A stretch of 64,000 nt of DNA from Streptosporangium brasiliense (lineage in GTDB: Bacteria > Actinomycetota > Actinomycetes > Streptosporangiales > Streptosporangiaceae). The stretch lies in assembly GCF_030811595.1 (NCBI RefSeq), contig NZ_JAUSRB010000001.1, positions 1,901,783 through 1,965,782 on the forward strand. Direction: 5' to 3'. Under the pieces are notes generated by a model. It had not been told where the DNA came from, ran no database searches, and was given only the letters and a program-made list of their open reading frames with translations. Below, piece by piece: positions 1 to 8,252 of the stretch (the first letter of the stretch is position 1; the number at the start of each line of letters is the position of its first letter). The position numbers and the translations under genes were made by a program.

Positions 1-969
1 GTGCGTCCCGATCGCCTCGGCGATCGAGCGGGCCTCGGTCACGTCGCCGGGCGGAGTGGAGGTGGCGTGGGCGTGCACGTGCCCGATGTCGAGCGCGTCC
101 AGGCCGGCGGAGGCCAGGGCCAGCCGGATGGCGCGCACCTGCCCGTCGGAGTGGGCCGCGGTGATGTGGTGGGCGTCGGAGGTGACGCCCGCGCCGGCCA
201 GCATCGCGTGGACGCGGGCGCCGCGGGCCGCGGCGGACTCCGCGCGCTCCAGGACCACCAGGGCGGCCCCTTCGCCGAGGACGAACCCGTCCCGCGCGGT
301 GTCGAAGGGCCGCGATGCCTCCTGGGGGGCGTCGTTGCGCGTGGAGAGTGCCCTGGCCTGGGCGAATCCGGCGATGGTGAGGGGATGGACGCACGCCTCG
401 CTGCCGCCCGCGACGACGACGTCGGCGCGGCCGAGGCGGATGAGGTCCAGGCCCATCGCGATCGCCTCGGCGCCGGAGGCACAGGCGCTCACCGGGGTGT
501 GGGCGCCGCCGCGGGCACCGAGCTCCATGCTGACCACGGCCGCGGGCCCGTTGGGCATCATCATGGGCACGGTGTAGGGCGAGACCCGCCGCGCTCCGGA
601 GGTCTCCAGGACGTCGGCCTGGGCGAGAGTGCTCAGCAACCCGCCGACTCCGGTGCCGATGACCACCGCCAGGCGCTCCGGCTCCGTCTCGGGGGCTCCG
701 GCGTCGGCCCACGCCTCACGTGCGGCGATCAGGGCGACCTGCTCGCAGCGGTCCAGCCGCCGGGCCTTGACCCGGCCGAGCACCTCCTCGGGCTCCACCC
801 GTAGCCGGCCCGCGATCCGCACCGGCAGAGCGGCCGCCCACTCCTCCTCGATCAGGCTGATCCCGGACTGCCCGGCCAGCAGGGCGGCCCAGGTGGAGGG
901 CACGTCACCGCCCAACGGTGTGGTGGCGCCCAGCCCCGTGACCGCCACATCAGCTCTGTCGACCGCCAT
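1..969 (-). CDS. Beta-ketoacyl-ACP synthase (FabF/KAS II type), C-terminus cut by window edge
   Basis: The first 323 residues of a condensing enzyme that elongates acyl-ACP chains with malonyl-ACP. They begin MAVDRADVAVTGLGATTPLG, the usual KAS II opening. The nucleophilic cysteine lies in SACASGAEA (about residue 163), and the first catalytic histidine is probably in HAHATSTPPGD near residue 305. The second catalytic histidine and the terminal FGFGG-type motif would lie beyond base 1. The ATG at 969-967 gives the normal family N-terminus. It could belong to housekeeping fatty acid synthesis or to a secondary-metabolite set; the missing downstream genes would decide. No acyl carrier protein or chain-length-factor gene lies on the visible side. 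Confidence 0.9.
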   Translation of the reverse strand, partial: MAVDRADVAVTGLGATTPLGGDVPSTWAALLAGQSGISLIEEEWAAALPVRIAGRLRVEPEEVLGRVKARRLDRCEQVALIAAREAWADAGAPETEPERLAVVIGTGVGGLLSTLAQADVLETSGARRVSPYTVPMMMPNGPAAVVSMELGARGGAHTPVSACASGAEAIAMGLDLIRLGRADVVVAGGSEACVHPLTIAGFAQARALSTRNDAPQEASRPFDTARDGFVLGEGAALVVLERAESAAARGARVHAMLAGAGVTSDAHHITAAHSDGQVRAIRLALASAGLDALDIGHVHAHATSTPPGDVTEARSIAEAIGTH

Positions 970-1302
970 CGGACAACCCCCTTCTCCGTGAAGCGCCTCT
1001 CCGAGACGCCTCGCAAGCCGTTCGGTCCCGGATCCACGCTGCCAGCGCGCGGCCGTTTCCGTAGGTGCCGCGGTCAACGAAGATTGCGCGCGAGGATTTG
1101 TTGGGAATCTCTTATGGTTCCGGTGCCGGAGTTGGGCACCATCGCGCCGTCCGCGCCGTTTGCGCGGTTCTCGTCCTCCTCGGCGCCGGGACCCCGGGGC
1201 CGGTGGGCAGAGGCCGGAAGTCCCTGACGGCCGGGTCTTTCGGCCACTGCGGGAAACGCCGGGAAAGGGTCGGATGGAAGGGGGAGAAACGAGGAGGACG
1301 CC
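970..1302. promoter_or_regulatory. Divergent intergenic region with dormancy-type box before the stress protein gene
   Basis: A 333-base spacer between the ketosynthase (leftward) and a universal stress protein gene (rightward). At about 1231-1248 lies a GGGTCTTTCGGCC-like element, 55-70 bases before the stress protein start. It shares the pattern GGGNCTTTCGNC with an element upstream of the CBS-domain gene. GAGGAGG just before 1303 is the ribosome site. No coding sequence is evident here. Confidence 0.45.
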
Positions 1303-2157
1303 ATGACAGCGCATGTAGCGGTGGGCACGGACGGCTCACCTTCCTCGCAGGTCACGGTCGGGTGGGCGGCCGCCGACGCCGCGCGGCGCGGATGTGCCCT
1401 GCGGATCGTCCACGTGTCCGGGCCGTGGACCTACGACATCCCGCTCCAGACCCCGCCCGGCTTCCGTGACTCCGTGACCGAGCACGCCCGGGGCGTGCTG
1501 GAGGCCGCGGCCACCCTGGCGCGCGAGCGGGCCCCGCGGATCGAGGTGGAGACCGCGCTCGAAACCGGCCGGACGGTCGAAGTCCTCCGGCGCGAGGCCG
1601 AGACCGCCGAGCAGATCGTGGTGGGCCACCGGGGCCGCGGCGGATTCGCCGAACTGATGCTCGGATCGGTCTCCCTGGCCCTGGCCGGGCACACGGCCGC
1701 GCCGCTCGTGGTCGTCAGAGGCGAGCCGGAGCGGACCTACGGCGAGATCGTCGTGGGCTTCGAAGGCTCGGCCCACTCGGCGGCGGCCCTGGAATACGCC
1801 TTCGAGGAGGCCACCAGGCGCGGCGCCCGGCTGCATACGGTCCACACCTGGCAGATGCCCGTCACGGGGCAGGGGGCCGCCGCCTACACGCCACTGATCG
1901 AGGAGATCTTCGACACCGAGCGGCGCGTGGCGGCGGACACGCTCACTCCCTGGCGGGACAAGTACCCGCAGGTGGAAGTCACGCAGACGGCGGTCTGCGG
2001 GCATTCCGTCGCCGTCATCTGCGAGGCGTCGCGGAGCGCGGACCTGGCCGTCGTCGGCTCGCGCGGGCTGGGCCGGCTCGGCTCGGCCGTACTGGGCTCG
2101 GTCAGTCACGGGGTCCTGCACCACGCCCGGTGCCCCGTCGCGGTGGTCAGCGCCTGA
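1303..2157 (+). CDS. Universal stress protein, tandem UspA domains
   Basis: A 284-residue cytoplasmic protein with two UspA folds (about 1-140 and 148-284). Both carry the ATP-binding glycine signature: GHRGRGGFAELMLGS in the first half and GSRGLGRLGSAVLGS in the second. Two-domain proteins of this kind (for example Rv2623 and Rv2005c of M. tuberculosis) belong to hypoxia/nitric-oxide dormancy regulons. GAGGAGG precedes the ATG. It appears monocistronic, with 137 bases to the CBS gene, and is followed by a CBS protein, an Acg-like nitroreductase and another stress protein, a combination typical of actinobacterial dormancy clusters. The exact role is unknown; ATP-dependent stress signalling is the family inference. 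Confidence 0.93.
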   Translation: MTAHVAVGTDGSPSSQVTVGWAAADAARRGCALRIVHVSGPWTYDIPLQTPPGFRDSVTEHARGVLEAAATLARERAPRIEVETALETGRTVEVLRREAETAEQIVVGHRGRGGFAELMLGSVSLALAGHTAAPLVVVRGEPERTYGEIVVGFEGSAHSAAALEYAFEEATRRGARLHTVHTWQMPVTGQGAAAYTPLIEEIFDTERRVAADTLTPWRDKYPQVEVTQTAVCGHSVAVICEASRSADLAVVGSRGLGRLGSAVLGSVSHGVLHHARCPVAVVSA

Positions 2158-2228
2158 AGCGGGACGTGAGGGACGCGCGGGATCTCGCCGCCCACCGGTC
2201 CGCGGACGGCGGACCGTAGGTCCTCCGC

Positions 2229-2247
2229 ATCGGGGACTTTCGTCGCT
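2229..2247 (+). promoter_or_regulatory. DosR/DevR-like box upstream of CBS-nitroreductase-stress operon
   Basis: GGGGACTTTCGTCGCTGA lies about 50-65 bases before the CBS gene start. By eye it matches about 15 of 20 positions of the mycobacterial DosR consensus, including the GGGACT half-site. The second half-site is weaker. A similar GGGNCTTTCG element precedes the stress protein gene at 1303 at about the same distance. This is a candidate response-regulator site; no sensor kinase/regulator pair is encoded in the window. Confidence 0.45.
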
Positions 2248-2294
2248 GACGCGGCCGGCAGGGCTCCGGGAGGCTCGTAACGAGGAGGCCAATC

Positions 2295-2960
2295 ATGAAG
2301 GTCGTGGATGTCATGGGTGTCAGGGCCGTCGCGGTGCGGCCGGAGGCGTCCTTCTCCGAGATCGTCGACGCCATGCGGCGTTTCAAGATCGGCGCAGTCA
2401 CCGTCATCGACGCCGGCGGGCGTCCCGTCGGCGTGGTCTCGGAGGATGACCTGCTGCTCAAGGAGATCGATCCCGACAGGCACGCCGGCGGCGTCTTCGG
2501 TGGCCGCGGCAGGCGCGAGGAGCGCAGGAAGGCGGCCGGTGGCACGGCCGGGGAGATCATGACCACCCCCGCGATCACCGTCACCCCGGAGACCTCCGTC
2601 CGGGAGGCGGCGCGGCTGATGCACCGGCACCGGATCAAGCAGCTGCCCGTGGTCGACACAGCCACCGGACGCGTCACCGGGATCGTCCACCAGAGCGATC
2701 TGCTGAAGGTCTTCACCCGTCCGGCCGACGAGATCGACCGCGAGGTCACCGCGGTCTGCGAACGGCTCGGCATCGACCGGCGGGAGCTGGCCGTCGGCGT
2801 CGAGACGGGTGTGATCACGCTGGCGGGACAGGTCGGCCGCCGCTCCCAGAGATCGCTTCTCGTCGCCGAGATCCGCCGGATCGACGGTGTTCTCGGCGTC
2901 AAGGGTGGCCTGACGTACCGCTCCGACGACCTGGTCCCTGTCTCGACCCCCTACCTGTGA
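2295..2960 (+). CDS. CBS-domain pair plus BON domain protein
   Basis: A 221-residue cytoplasmic protein. It has two CBS motifs (about 1-60 and 85-140), each with the expected VVSEDDLL/IVHQSDLL-type motif, then a BON domain (about 150-215, with GVITLAGQVG). CBS pairs bind adenine nucleotides, and BON domains are thought to bind membranes or ligands. The architecture resembles CBS proteins of dormancy regulons such as Hrp1, although Hrp1 lacks BON. GAGGAGG precedes the ATG. It is the first gene of a likely three-gene operon with the nitroreductase (13-base gap) and the second stress protein, which ends at a hairpin near 4870. Confidence 0.92.
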   Translation: MKVVDVMGVRAVAVRPEASFSEIVDAMRRFKIGAVTVIDAGGRPVGVVSEDDLLLKEIDPDRHAGGVFGGRGRREERRKAAGGTAGEIMTTPAITVTPETSVREAARLMHRHRIKQLPVVDTATGRVTGIVHQSDLLKVFTRPADEIDREVTAVCERLGIDRRELAVGVETGVITLAGQVGRRSQRSLLVAEIRRIDGVLGVKGGLTYRSDDLVPVSTPYL

Positions 2961-2973
2961 CGGAGGTGGGCAC

Positions 2974-3972
2974 GTGAGCGCCCGCACGAGCGAGGAGATC
3001 GCCTCGACGATCCACACGGCGGTGCAGGCCGCCGTGTGGGCGCCGTCGGTGCACAACACCCAGCCGTGGTCCTTCGCCGTCGACGGAGAGGAGATCTCCC
3101 TGCGGGCCGACAGCGACAGGAAGCTGCGGCTCGGCGACCCCGCGGGCCGGGAGCTGCTGATCAGCTGCGGCGCCGCCCTGATGAACCTGCGGCTCGCGCT
3201 GCGCGTGCTCGGCTGCGAGGCGCGGGCGCGGGTGCTGCCCGACCCCGACCGCCCCGCCCTGCTGGCGACGGTGCGGATGGGGGAGGCCGCCGTCGCCGAC
3301 GAGCACACCCGGCTGCTGCACGGTGAGATCGAGCGCCGCCGCACCCACCGCGCCGGATTCACCGAGCTGCCCGTGCCGGACCGCCTCCTCGGAGCCCTCG
3401 TCTCCCAGGCCGCCGCCGAGGGGGCGCGGCTGACGCCGGTCCGCTCCGAGGCCGCGGTCCGGGTGCTCGCCGCCCTCACCTGCGCCGCCCAGGACGTGCA
3501 GTCCCAGAACCGGCTGTTCACCCTGGAGATGATCAGCTGGGCCCAGCCGCCGGGAAGCTCCCGCAAGGAGGGGGTCCCGGCCGAGGGCTATCCCCGCGAG
3601 CCCAGGCGGACCCGTCCGCACTTCGCCCAACGCGACTACGCCCACGGCCACCCGTGGGGCGACGACAGTGACCAGTTCTTCTCGGCCTCCACCGGGACCG
3701 TGGCGGTGCTGACCACGCCGGGGGACTCCCGCGAGGACTGGATCGCGGCCGGTCAGGCGCTGCAGCGCGTCCTGCTGTACGCCTCCGCCTACGACGTCGG
3801 CGCGGCCTTCCACACCCAGGCGCTGGAGATGCCCCACCTGCGGGAGTTCCTACGGCAGGAACTGCTGTCCGGCGAACACCCCCAGATGATCATGCGTCTG
3901 GGCTACACCTCCGGCGCGGGCGGGGGCATCCGGCGGCCGGTCGCCGAGGTGCTCCGGGAGCGCCGGCCGTAG
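2974..3972 (+). CDS. Acg-like nitroreductase-family protein
   Basis: A 332-residue protein of the Acg family, flavin-binding relatives of nitroreductases. Its N-terminus, with WAPSVHNTQPWSF, is the family hallmark (flavin/lid region), and HTQALEMPHLREFL lies in the C-terminal half. Mycobacterial members (Rv2032/Acg, Rv3127, Rv3131) are DosR targets. Acg is reported to bind FMN yet have little classical nitroreductase activity, so flavin storage or sequestration is as likely as catalysis. The GTG start follows GGAGGTGGGC. It sits 13 bases after the CBS gene and 19 bases before a stress protein, which supports one transcript. Confidence 0.9.
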   Translation: MSARTSEEIASTIHTAVQAAVWAPSVHNTQPWSFAVDGEEISLRADSDRKLRLGDPAGRELLISCGAALMNLRLALRVLGCEARARVLPDPDRPALLATVRMGEAAVADEHTRLLHGEIERRRTHRAGFTELPVPDRLLGALVSQAAAEGARLTPVRSEAAVRVLAALTCAAQDVQSQNRLFTLEMISWAQPPGSSRKEGVPAEGYPREPRRTRPHFAQRDYAHGHPWGDDSDQFFSASTGTVAVLTTPGDSREDWIAAGQALQRVLLYASAYDVGAAFHTQALEMPHLREFLRQELLSGEHPQMIMRLGYTSGAGGGIRRPVAEVLRERRP

Positions 3973-3991
3973 TGACCGGAAGGGGGAGGTC

Positions 3992-4858
3992 ATGATCCTG
4001 GCGGGAGTCGACGGCTCGCGGGCCGGCCTTGAGGCCGTGGGCTGGGCGGTGCGGGAGGCGGGCCTGCGCGGCGCCAGGCTGCGCATCGTGCACATCATGC
4101 CGGTCTGGGCCTATGAGATGCCGCAGGGCGTCCCGCACGCCGCCGTGGGACAGTGGATGCGCGACGGGGCCACGTCCACGCTGGCCGAAGCACTGAGGCG
4201 GGCGCGTGAGGAAGACGGCGACGTCGAGGCGGAGACCCTGCTGCTGCCGGGCGACCCCCGCCTCGGCCTGCTCAAGGCAGCCGAGCGCGCCGAGCTCCTG
4301 GTGGTCGGCAGTCACGGGCTGGGCGGTTTCCGCGGCATGCTGCTCGGATCGGTCGCGCTGGGAGTGGCCGGGCGCGCCGCCTGCCCGGTGGCCGTCGTCC
4401 GCGACCTGCCCGCGCACACCCGCGGCGAGGTCGTCGTCGGCATCGACGGCTCCCCGTCCGGTGCGGCCGCCATCGGTTTCGCCTTCGCCGAGGCGTCCGT
4501 GCGCGGTGCCACACTGCGGGCGATCCACGCCTGGAGACGGCCCGCGGCCGGCGGCGGTCTCTTCGCTCCGCCGGTCGCGCAGGAGATGGCCGAGGGCGAG
4601 CGGCGCCGGCCGGCCGAGGCGCTGGCGGCCTGGAGCGGGTCCTACCCGGATGTCAAGCTCGTCGAGCAGGTGGAGCACGGGCACCCGGTGGACGTGCTGA
4701 GGGACGCCTCGGCGCAGGCGGACGTGCTGGTCGTGGGATCGCGCGGGCGCGGCGAGCTGGCCGGGCTGCTGCTGGGCTCGGTGAGCCACTCGCTGCTGCA
4801 CCACGCCGCCTGCCCCCTCGCGGTGGTCCCCGCCGGGACACGTCCCCGGTATGTCTGA
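3992..4858 (+). CDS. Universal stress protein, tandem UspA domains
   Basis: A 288-residue two-domain UspA protein. It carries GSHGLGGFRGMLLGS in domain 1 and GSRGRGELAGLLLGS in domain 2, the phosphate-binding loop of ATP-binding members. It is a paralogue of the gene at 1303. The second ends with LLHHAACPLAVVP, almost the same as LHHARCPVAVV in the first. The ATG follows GGGGGAGG. It is the last gene of the CBS-Acg-stress operon and is followed by a stem-loop at 4870-4890. Confidence 0.93.
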   Translation: MILAGVDGSRAGLEAVGWAVREAGLRGARLRIVHIMPVWAYEMPQGVPHAAVGQWMRDGATSTLAEALRRAREEDGDVEAETLLLPGDPRLGLLKAAERAELLVVGSHGLGGFRGMLLGSVALGVAGRAACPVAVVRDLPAHTRGEVVVGIDGSPSGAAAIGFAFAEASVRGATLRAIHAWRRPAAGGGLFAPPVAQEMAEGERRRPAEALAAWSGSYPDVKLVEQVEHGHPVDVLRDASAQADVLVVGSRGRGELAGLLLGSVSHSLLHHAACPLAVVPAGTRPRYV

Positions 4859-4869
4859 CCGGGGGCTGT

Positions 4870-4890
4870 CCTCCCGGTGGTCCCGGGAGG
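4870..4890 (+). terminator. Stem-loop after the dormancy-type operon
   Basis: CCTCCCGG and CCGGGAGG form a perfect 8-bp stem around the loop TGGTC, 11 bases past the stress protein stop. There is no T-run, which is common for high-GC actinomycete terminators. Confidence 0.55.
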
Positions 4891-4942
4891 CGGCGTGGGC
4901 GGGGAGCAGCCGGACATGCCATTTCACTGTGTCGTATATCAC

Positions 4943-4955
4943 TTCATACTATGAA
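4943..4955. promoter_or_regulatory. Candidate TetR autoregulatory operator
   Basis: TTCATA-C-TATGAA, a perfect 13-bp inverted repeat, lies 28 bases before the TetR start in a locally AT-rich stretch. A second, looser inverted pair (GAAAAC ... GTTTTC) spans about 4953-4979. The size and position suit a TetR-family autorepressor. Confidence 0.5.
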
Positions 4956-4983
4956 AACATGCAGAAGGTGAAAGTTTTCGCCT

Positions 4984-5637
4984 ATGCTGCATGGTGTGAC
5001 CATCGTGGATACGGGTGATCGGCCGGGCGCGGTCGATCTGGGCCGGCGGGACCGGAAGAAACAGGAGACGCGCGCGGCTCTGGAGCGGGCCGCTCTGGAG
5101 CTGGTCGCCGAGCGGGGCATCGGCGGGGTCACCGTGGAGGACATCAGCCAGGCCGTCGACGTCTCCTCGCGCACCTTCTTCAACTACTTCTCCTGCAAGG
5201 AAGAGGCGGTCACCGGCAAGGGGCCGGGGACCGACACGCAGATCGGCGAGATGATGAGGTCGGCGCCGGCGGAGCTGCCGGTCATCGAGGTGCTGCGGCG
5301 GGCGCTGCGCGCCGAGGCGGACCAGATCCAGGCCCGGCAGGAGCAGTGGCTGCTGCGGTTGAAGGTGTTCGAGCAGAATCCGTCGCTGCTGCCCCGTCTC
5401 GTCGCCAACGGCGCCGAGGTCGAGCGGATGATCGCGGAGGCGGTCGCCGGGCGGATCGGCGTGGATCCGGTGGCGGACGGCTACCCGATCCTGGTCACGG
5501 CCGTGGCCTGGACGGCGTTCCGGGTCGCGATGATGCGCTGGAGCGCCGGAGGCGGAGACCGCGAGCTGGGGGAGCTGCTCGACGAGGCCTTCGACCATCT
5601 GACGGCGGGGCTGGCGGACCCCTCCTCTCCCGCCTGA
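4984..5637 (+). CDS. TetR/AcrR family transcriptional regulator
   Basis: A 217-residue repressor. The N-terminal helix-turn-helix (about 18-65) contains GIGGVTVEDISQAVDVSSRTFFNYFSCKE, the canonical TetR recognition region. The C-terminal ligand domain is divergent. It lies immediately upstream of a DHA2-type drug exporter on the same strand, the usual arrangement in which the repressor controls the pump and itself. AGAAGGTG about 12 bases upstream is a weak ribosome site. Another ATG or GTG within the first ten codons could be the true start. Confidence 0.88.
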   Translation: MLHGVTIVDTGDRPGAVDLGRRDRKKQETRAALERAALELVAERGIGGVTVEDISQAVDVSSRTFFNYFSCKEEAVTGKGPGTDTQIGEMMRSAPAELPVIEVLRRALRAEADQIQARQEQWLLRLKVFEQNPSLLPRLVANGAEVERMIAEAVAGRIGVDPVADGYPILVTAVAWTAFRVAMMRWSAGGGDRELGELLDEAFDHLTAGLADPSSPA

Positions 5638-5654
5638 CCTCTCCCTCCTTCCAC

Positions 5655-5739
5655 CAGGTCCCGTGACCCAACAGATCCCGTGATCCGTCAGGTCCCGTGA
5701 CCCAACAGGTTCCGTGACCCGTCAGGTCCCGTGACGCCT
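5655..5739. repeat. Five tandem 17-nt repeats between TetR and MFS genes
   Basis: Five head-to-tail 17-nt units, consensus CAGGTCCCGTGACCCRW. Units 1 and 3 are identical and the others differ at two to four positions. Each contains GGTCCCGTGACC, itself an imperfect palindrome. Degenerate copies (CGGTCCCGTCACG, GGTCACACCACGGCC) continue to about 5841. It lies 18 bases after the TetR stop and 168 before the MFS start. Confidence 0.85.
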
Positions 5740-5906
5740 CTTCCCGCCCGGTCCCGTCACGTCCGTTCCCCCATCCGGCTCCGTCCCCGGCCGCACCACC
5801 CGGTGCCGGCCACACCACGGCCCGGTCACACCACGGCCCTGTCACCCGTTCCAGGCCCGGCGCCCTTTCGTGCCGGGTCCCCTGAAGCAAGAGAACCCGA
5901 GGAAGA

Positions 5907-7484
5907 ATGACGACCACCAGTGTGCCGCCGGAGGCGGCCGCCGACGCCGCCGCGCGTCCCTCCCGCCGCAAGGTGCTGCAGGCGCTTTCCGGGCTGATGG
6001 TGGGCATGTTCGTGTCCATCCTGGCCTCCACCGTCGTGGCCAACGCGCTGCCGCGCATCATCACCGACCTGGGCGGCAGCCAGACCGTCTACACCTGGAT
6101 CGTCACCGCCGAGCTGCTGGCGATGACGGCCACCGTGCCGCTGTGGGGCAAGATGGCCGACCTCTACAGCAAGAAACTGTTGATCCAGCTCTCGCTGGGA
6201 CTGTTCGTGGTGGGCTCGCTGATCGCCGGTCTCACGCCGAACGTGGAGATCCTGATCGTGAGCCGGGTGGTGCAGGGCGTCGGCGCCGGAGGCATGACCG
6301 CGCTGTCCATGATCGTGATGGCCGCGATGATCCCGCCCCGTGAGCTGGGCCGCTACGCCGGCATCTTCGGCGCCGTGTTCGGCGTCGGCACCGTCGCCGG
6401 GCCGCTGATCGGCGGCCTGCTGGTCGACACCTCCTGGCTGGGGTGGCGCTGGTGCTTCCTGATCGGCGTGCCGTTCACGATCCTGGCGATCGTGTTGCTG
6501 CAGCGCACCCTCAAGCTGCCGGTCGTCCGGAAGCAGGTGAAGGTCGACTATCTCGGTGCCTTCCTCATCACCGCGGGCGTCTCGACGCTGCTGGTGTGGT
6601 CGTCGCTGGCGGGCAACCAGTTCGCCTGGGCCTCGGCGTGGACGGCCGGCCTGGTCGGCGCCGGAGTGCTCATCCTGGCCGTCGCGGTGTGGGTGGAGTC
6701 GCGGGCGGCCGAGCCCATCATCCCGCTCGGCGTCTTCCGCAACCGCACGGTCGCGCTGGCCACCGTCGCCAGCGTGCTGGTCGGCGTCGCGATGTTCGGC
6801 GGGACGGTCTTCCTGTCGCAGTACTTCCAGGTGGCCCTGGGCAAGTCGCCGACCGTGGCGGGCCTGATGAGCCTGCCCATGATCTTCGGCCTGCTCGTCT
6901 CCTCCACCGTCGCCGGGCAGCTCATCACCAAGTGGGGCCGCTGGAAGGGGTTCCTGGTCGCGGGTGGCGTGATCATGCTGGCCGGCATGCTCCTGCTGTC
7001 CACGATCGGCGCCGACACCGGCGTCCCCGTGCTCTCGCTGTACATGGCGGTGCTCGGCGTCGGCGTCGGCATGCTCATGCAGAACCTGGTGCTCGCCGCG
7101 CAGAACGACGTCCCGGCCCACGACCTGGGCGTCACCACCTCCGTGCTGACGTTCTTCCGCAGCATGGGCGGCGCGGTCGGCGTCAGCGCCCTGGGCGCCG
7201 TGCTGGCCAACCGGGTCACCAGCCTGATGGCCGAGAAGCTCGGCCCGGTGGCGACCGCCTCCGGTGGCGAGCAGAGCCACGCCGTACCCGACATCTCCAC
7301 GCTGCCCGCGCCGGTGGTGCGCGTGATCCAGGACGTCTACGCCACCGCCACCGCCGACCTGTTCCTCATCGGCGCCCCGCTGACCGCGCTCGCCCTCGTG
7401 GCGGTGCTGTTCATCAAGGAGAAGCCGCTCAACACCCTCACCGGTGACGAACGGCTCGCCCAGGAGAGCGCGGCCATGCACTGA
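5907..7484 (+). CDS. MFS multidrug exporter, DHA2 (EmrB/QacA) family
   Basis: A 525-residue inner-membrane protein with about 14 predicted hydrophobic segments. It has DHA2 features: motif A-like LWGKMADLYSKK after helix 2 and the motif C-like GAVFGVGTVAGPLIGG region in helix 5. Members export drugs or toxic metabolites by proton antiport. It ends with a charged cytoplasmic tail. GAGGAAGA precedes the ATG. It is downstream of a TetR repressor on the same strand, separated by the 17-nt repeat array, and is followed by a strong hairpin. The substrate cannot be read from the sequence. Confidence 0.93.
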   Translation: MTTTSVPPEAAADAAARPSRRKVLQALSGLMVGMFVSILASTVVANALPRIITDLGGSQTVYTWIVTAELLAMTATVPLWGKMADLYSKKLLIQLSLGLFVVGSLIAGLTPNVEILIVSRVVQGVGAGGMTALSMIVMAAMIPPRELGRYAGIFGAVFGVGTVAGPLIGGLLVDTSWLGWRWCFLIGVPFTILAIVLLQRTLKLPVVRKQVKVDYLGAFLITAGVSTLLVWSSLAGNQFAWASAWTAGLVGAGVLILAVAVWVESRAAEPIIPLGVFRNRTVALATVASVLVGVAMFGGTVFLSQYFQVALGKSPTVAGLMSLPMIFGLLVSSTVAGQLITKWGRWKGFLVAGGVIMLAGMLLLSTIGADTGVPVLSLYMAVLGVGVGMLMQNLVLAAQNDVPAHDLGVTTSVLTFFRSMGGAVGVSALGAVLANRVTSLMAEKLGPVATASGGEQSHAVPDISTLPAPVVRVIQDVYATATADLFLIGAPLTALALVAVLFIKEKPLNTLTGDERLAQESAAMH

Positions 7485-7530
7485 GCGTGTGACCGCCTGA
7501 GCGTGTGACCGCCGACGTCAGGACGGACCC

Positions 7531-7561
7531 GGCCCGCCCCCCTGTGGAAGGGGGGCGGGCC
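7531..7561 (+). terminator. Rho-independent-like terminator after MFS gene
   Basis: A 12-bp perfect stem, GGCCCGCCCCCC / GGGGGGCGGGCC, with loop TGTGGAA. It lies between the MFS stop and the convergent DUF3073 gene, so it could serve both. Confidence 0.75.
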
Positions 7562-7582
7562 GCAGGTCAGTCGGTCACCGAC

Positions 7583-7750
7583 CTAGCCGCCGGGGGACCC
7601 GTCGGCGGGGTCTTCGGTCTCGGTCTCGGGCGCGGGATCGTCACCGCTGCCGAGCTCCCTGCGGAGCCGCTCAAGATCGATGTCGTGGGTGCCGTACTTC
7701 AGCTGGCGAGCCACCTTCGTCTGCTTCGCCTTGGCTCGACCCCGCCCCAT
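7583..7750 (-). CDS. DUF3073 family small protein
   Basis: A 55-residue protein starting MGRGRAKAKQTKVARQLKY, the near-invariant N-terminus of DUF3073, a family conserved across actinobacteria. The basic N-terminal half and acidic C-terminal tail (DPAPETETEDPADG) are typical. Function is unknown. The start was set at the conserved MGRGRAK methionine, with GAGGGAG upstream, rather than at an earlier in-frame codon. It is usually a single gene, as here. Confidence 0.9.
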   Translation of the reverse strand: MGRGRAKAKQTKVARQLKYGTHDIDLERLRRELGSGDDPAPETETEDPADGSPGG

Positions 7751-7991
7751 TGGCTGCACTCCCTCTACGCACGCAGGCGTGCTCGACCTCTTGTCACAGT
7801 CGCGCTGTCGGCTGACGTAGCGTGACACCCTGGGCCGGCCCCGCCGCCGGCGGCCGTGCCCGGTGTGTCCCGCTCCGCCGCCGACCTGGTCCGGACCGGG
7901 ATCCGGGCCGGCTGAGCGACGTCCGAGAACATATCACTGCCGTCAGCTTACCTATAAACCTTACAATTTGAACAATTATGCAACTTGGCAC

Positions 7992-8252
7992 ATGATGAGT
8001 GTCGTGTATTCGCTGTTCGGGAGCCGAAGTTCACCTGATCTACGGGAAGCGGAAGGCCGGGGCGAGTTCGCGGCGCGGCTGCGGGCACGTGTCGACGAGG
8101 TCGACGCCGAGCTGCGGATCACGCGGCACGCCTTCGACGGCCAGGCGGTCGAGATCCTGTCCGGACGGCTGGAGAGCCTGCTGCGCATCGCCGACCGGCA
8201 CGGCATCGACGTGCGGTACGCGGGCGGCGGGCCCGCCGACGGGGCTGTGTGA
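7992..8252 (+). CDS. Small hypothetical protein co-transcribed with ArsR regulator
   Basis: About 86 residues from the first ATG of an ATGATG pair; I do not recognise the family. The protein is charged and mostly helical by composition (FAARLRARVDEVDAELRITRHAF), with no membrane segment or signal peptide. Its TGA overlaps the possible GTG start of the ArsR gene, which implies translational coupling. The upstream 60 bases are unusually AT-rich (about 7925-7990) and are a likely promoter/operator. A regulator accessory or sensor-like role is only a guess from context. Confidence 0.6.
   Translation: MMSVVYSLFGSRSSPDLREAEGRGEFAARLRARVDEVDAELRITRHAFDGQAVEILSGRLESLLRIADRHGIDVRYAGGGPADGAV

Noticed and set aside
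1336..2292. 318-codon frame opposite the first stress protein
   Set aside because: Antisense shadow; the plus strand has both UspA ATP-binding signatures and a good ribosome site.
5655..5841. Possible CRISPR array
   Set aside because: The 17-nt units are contiguous with no unique spacers and no cas genes nearby.
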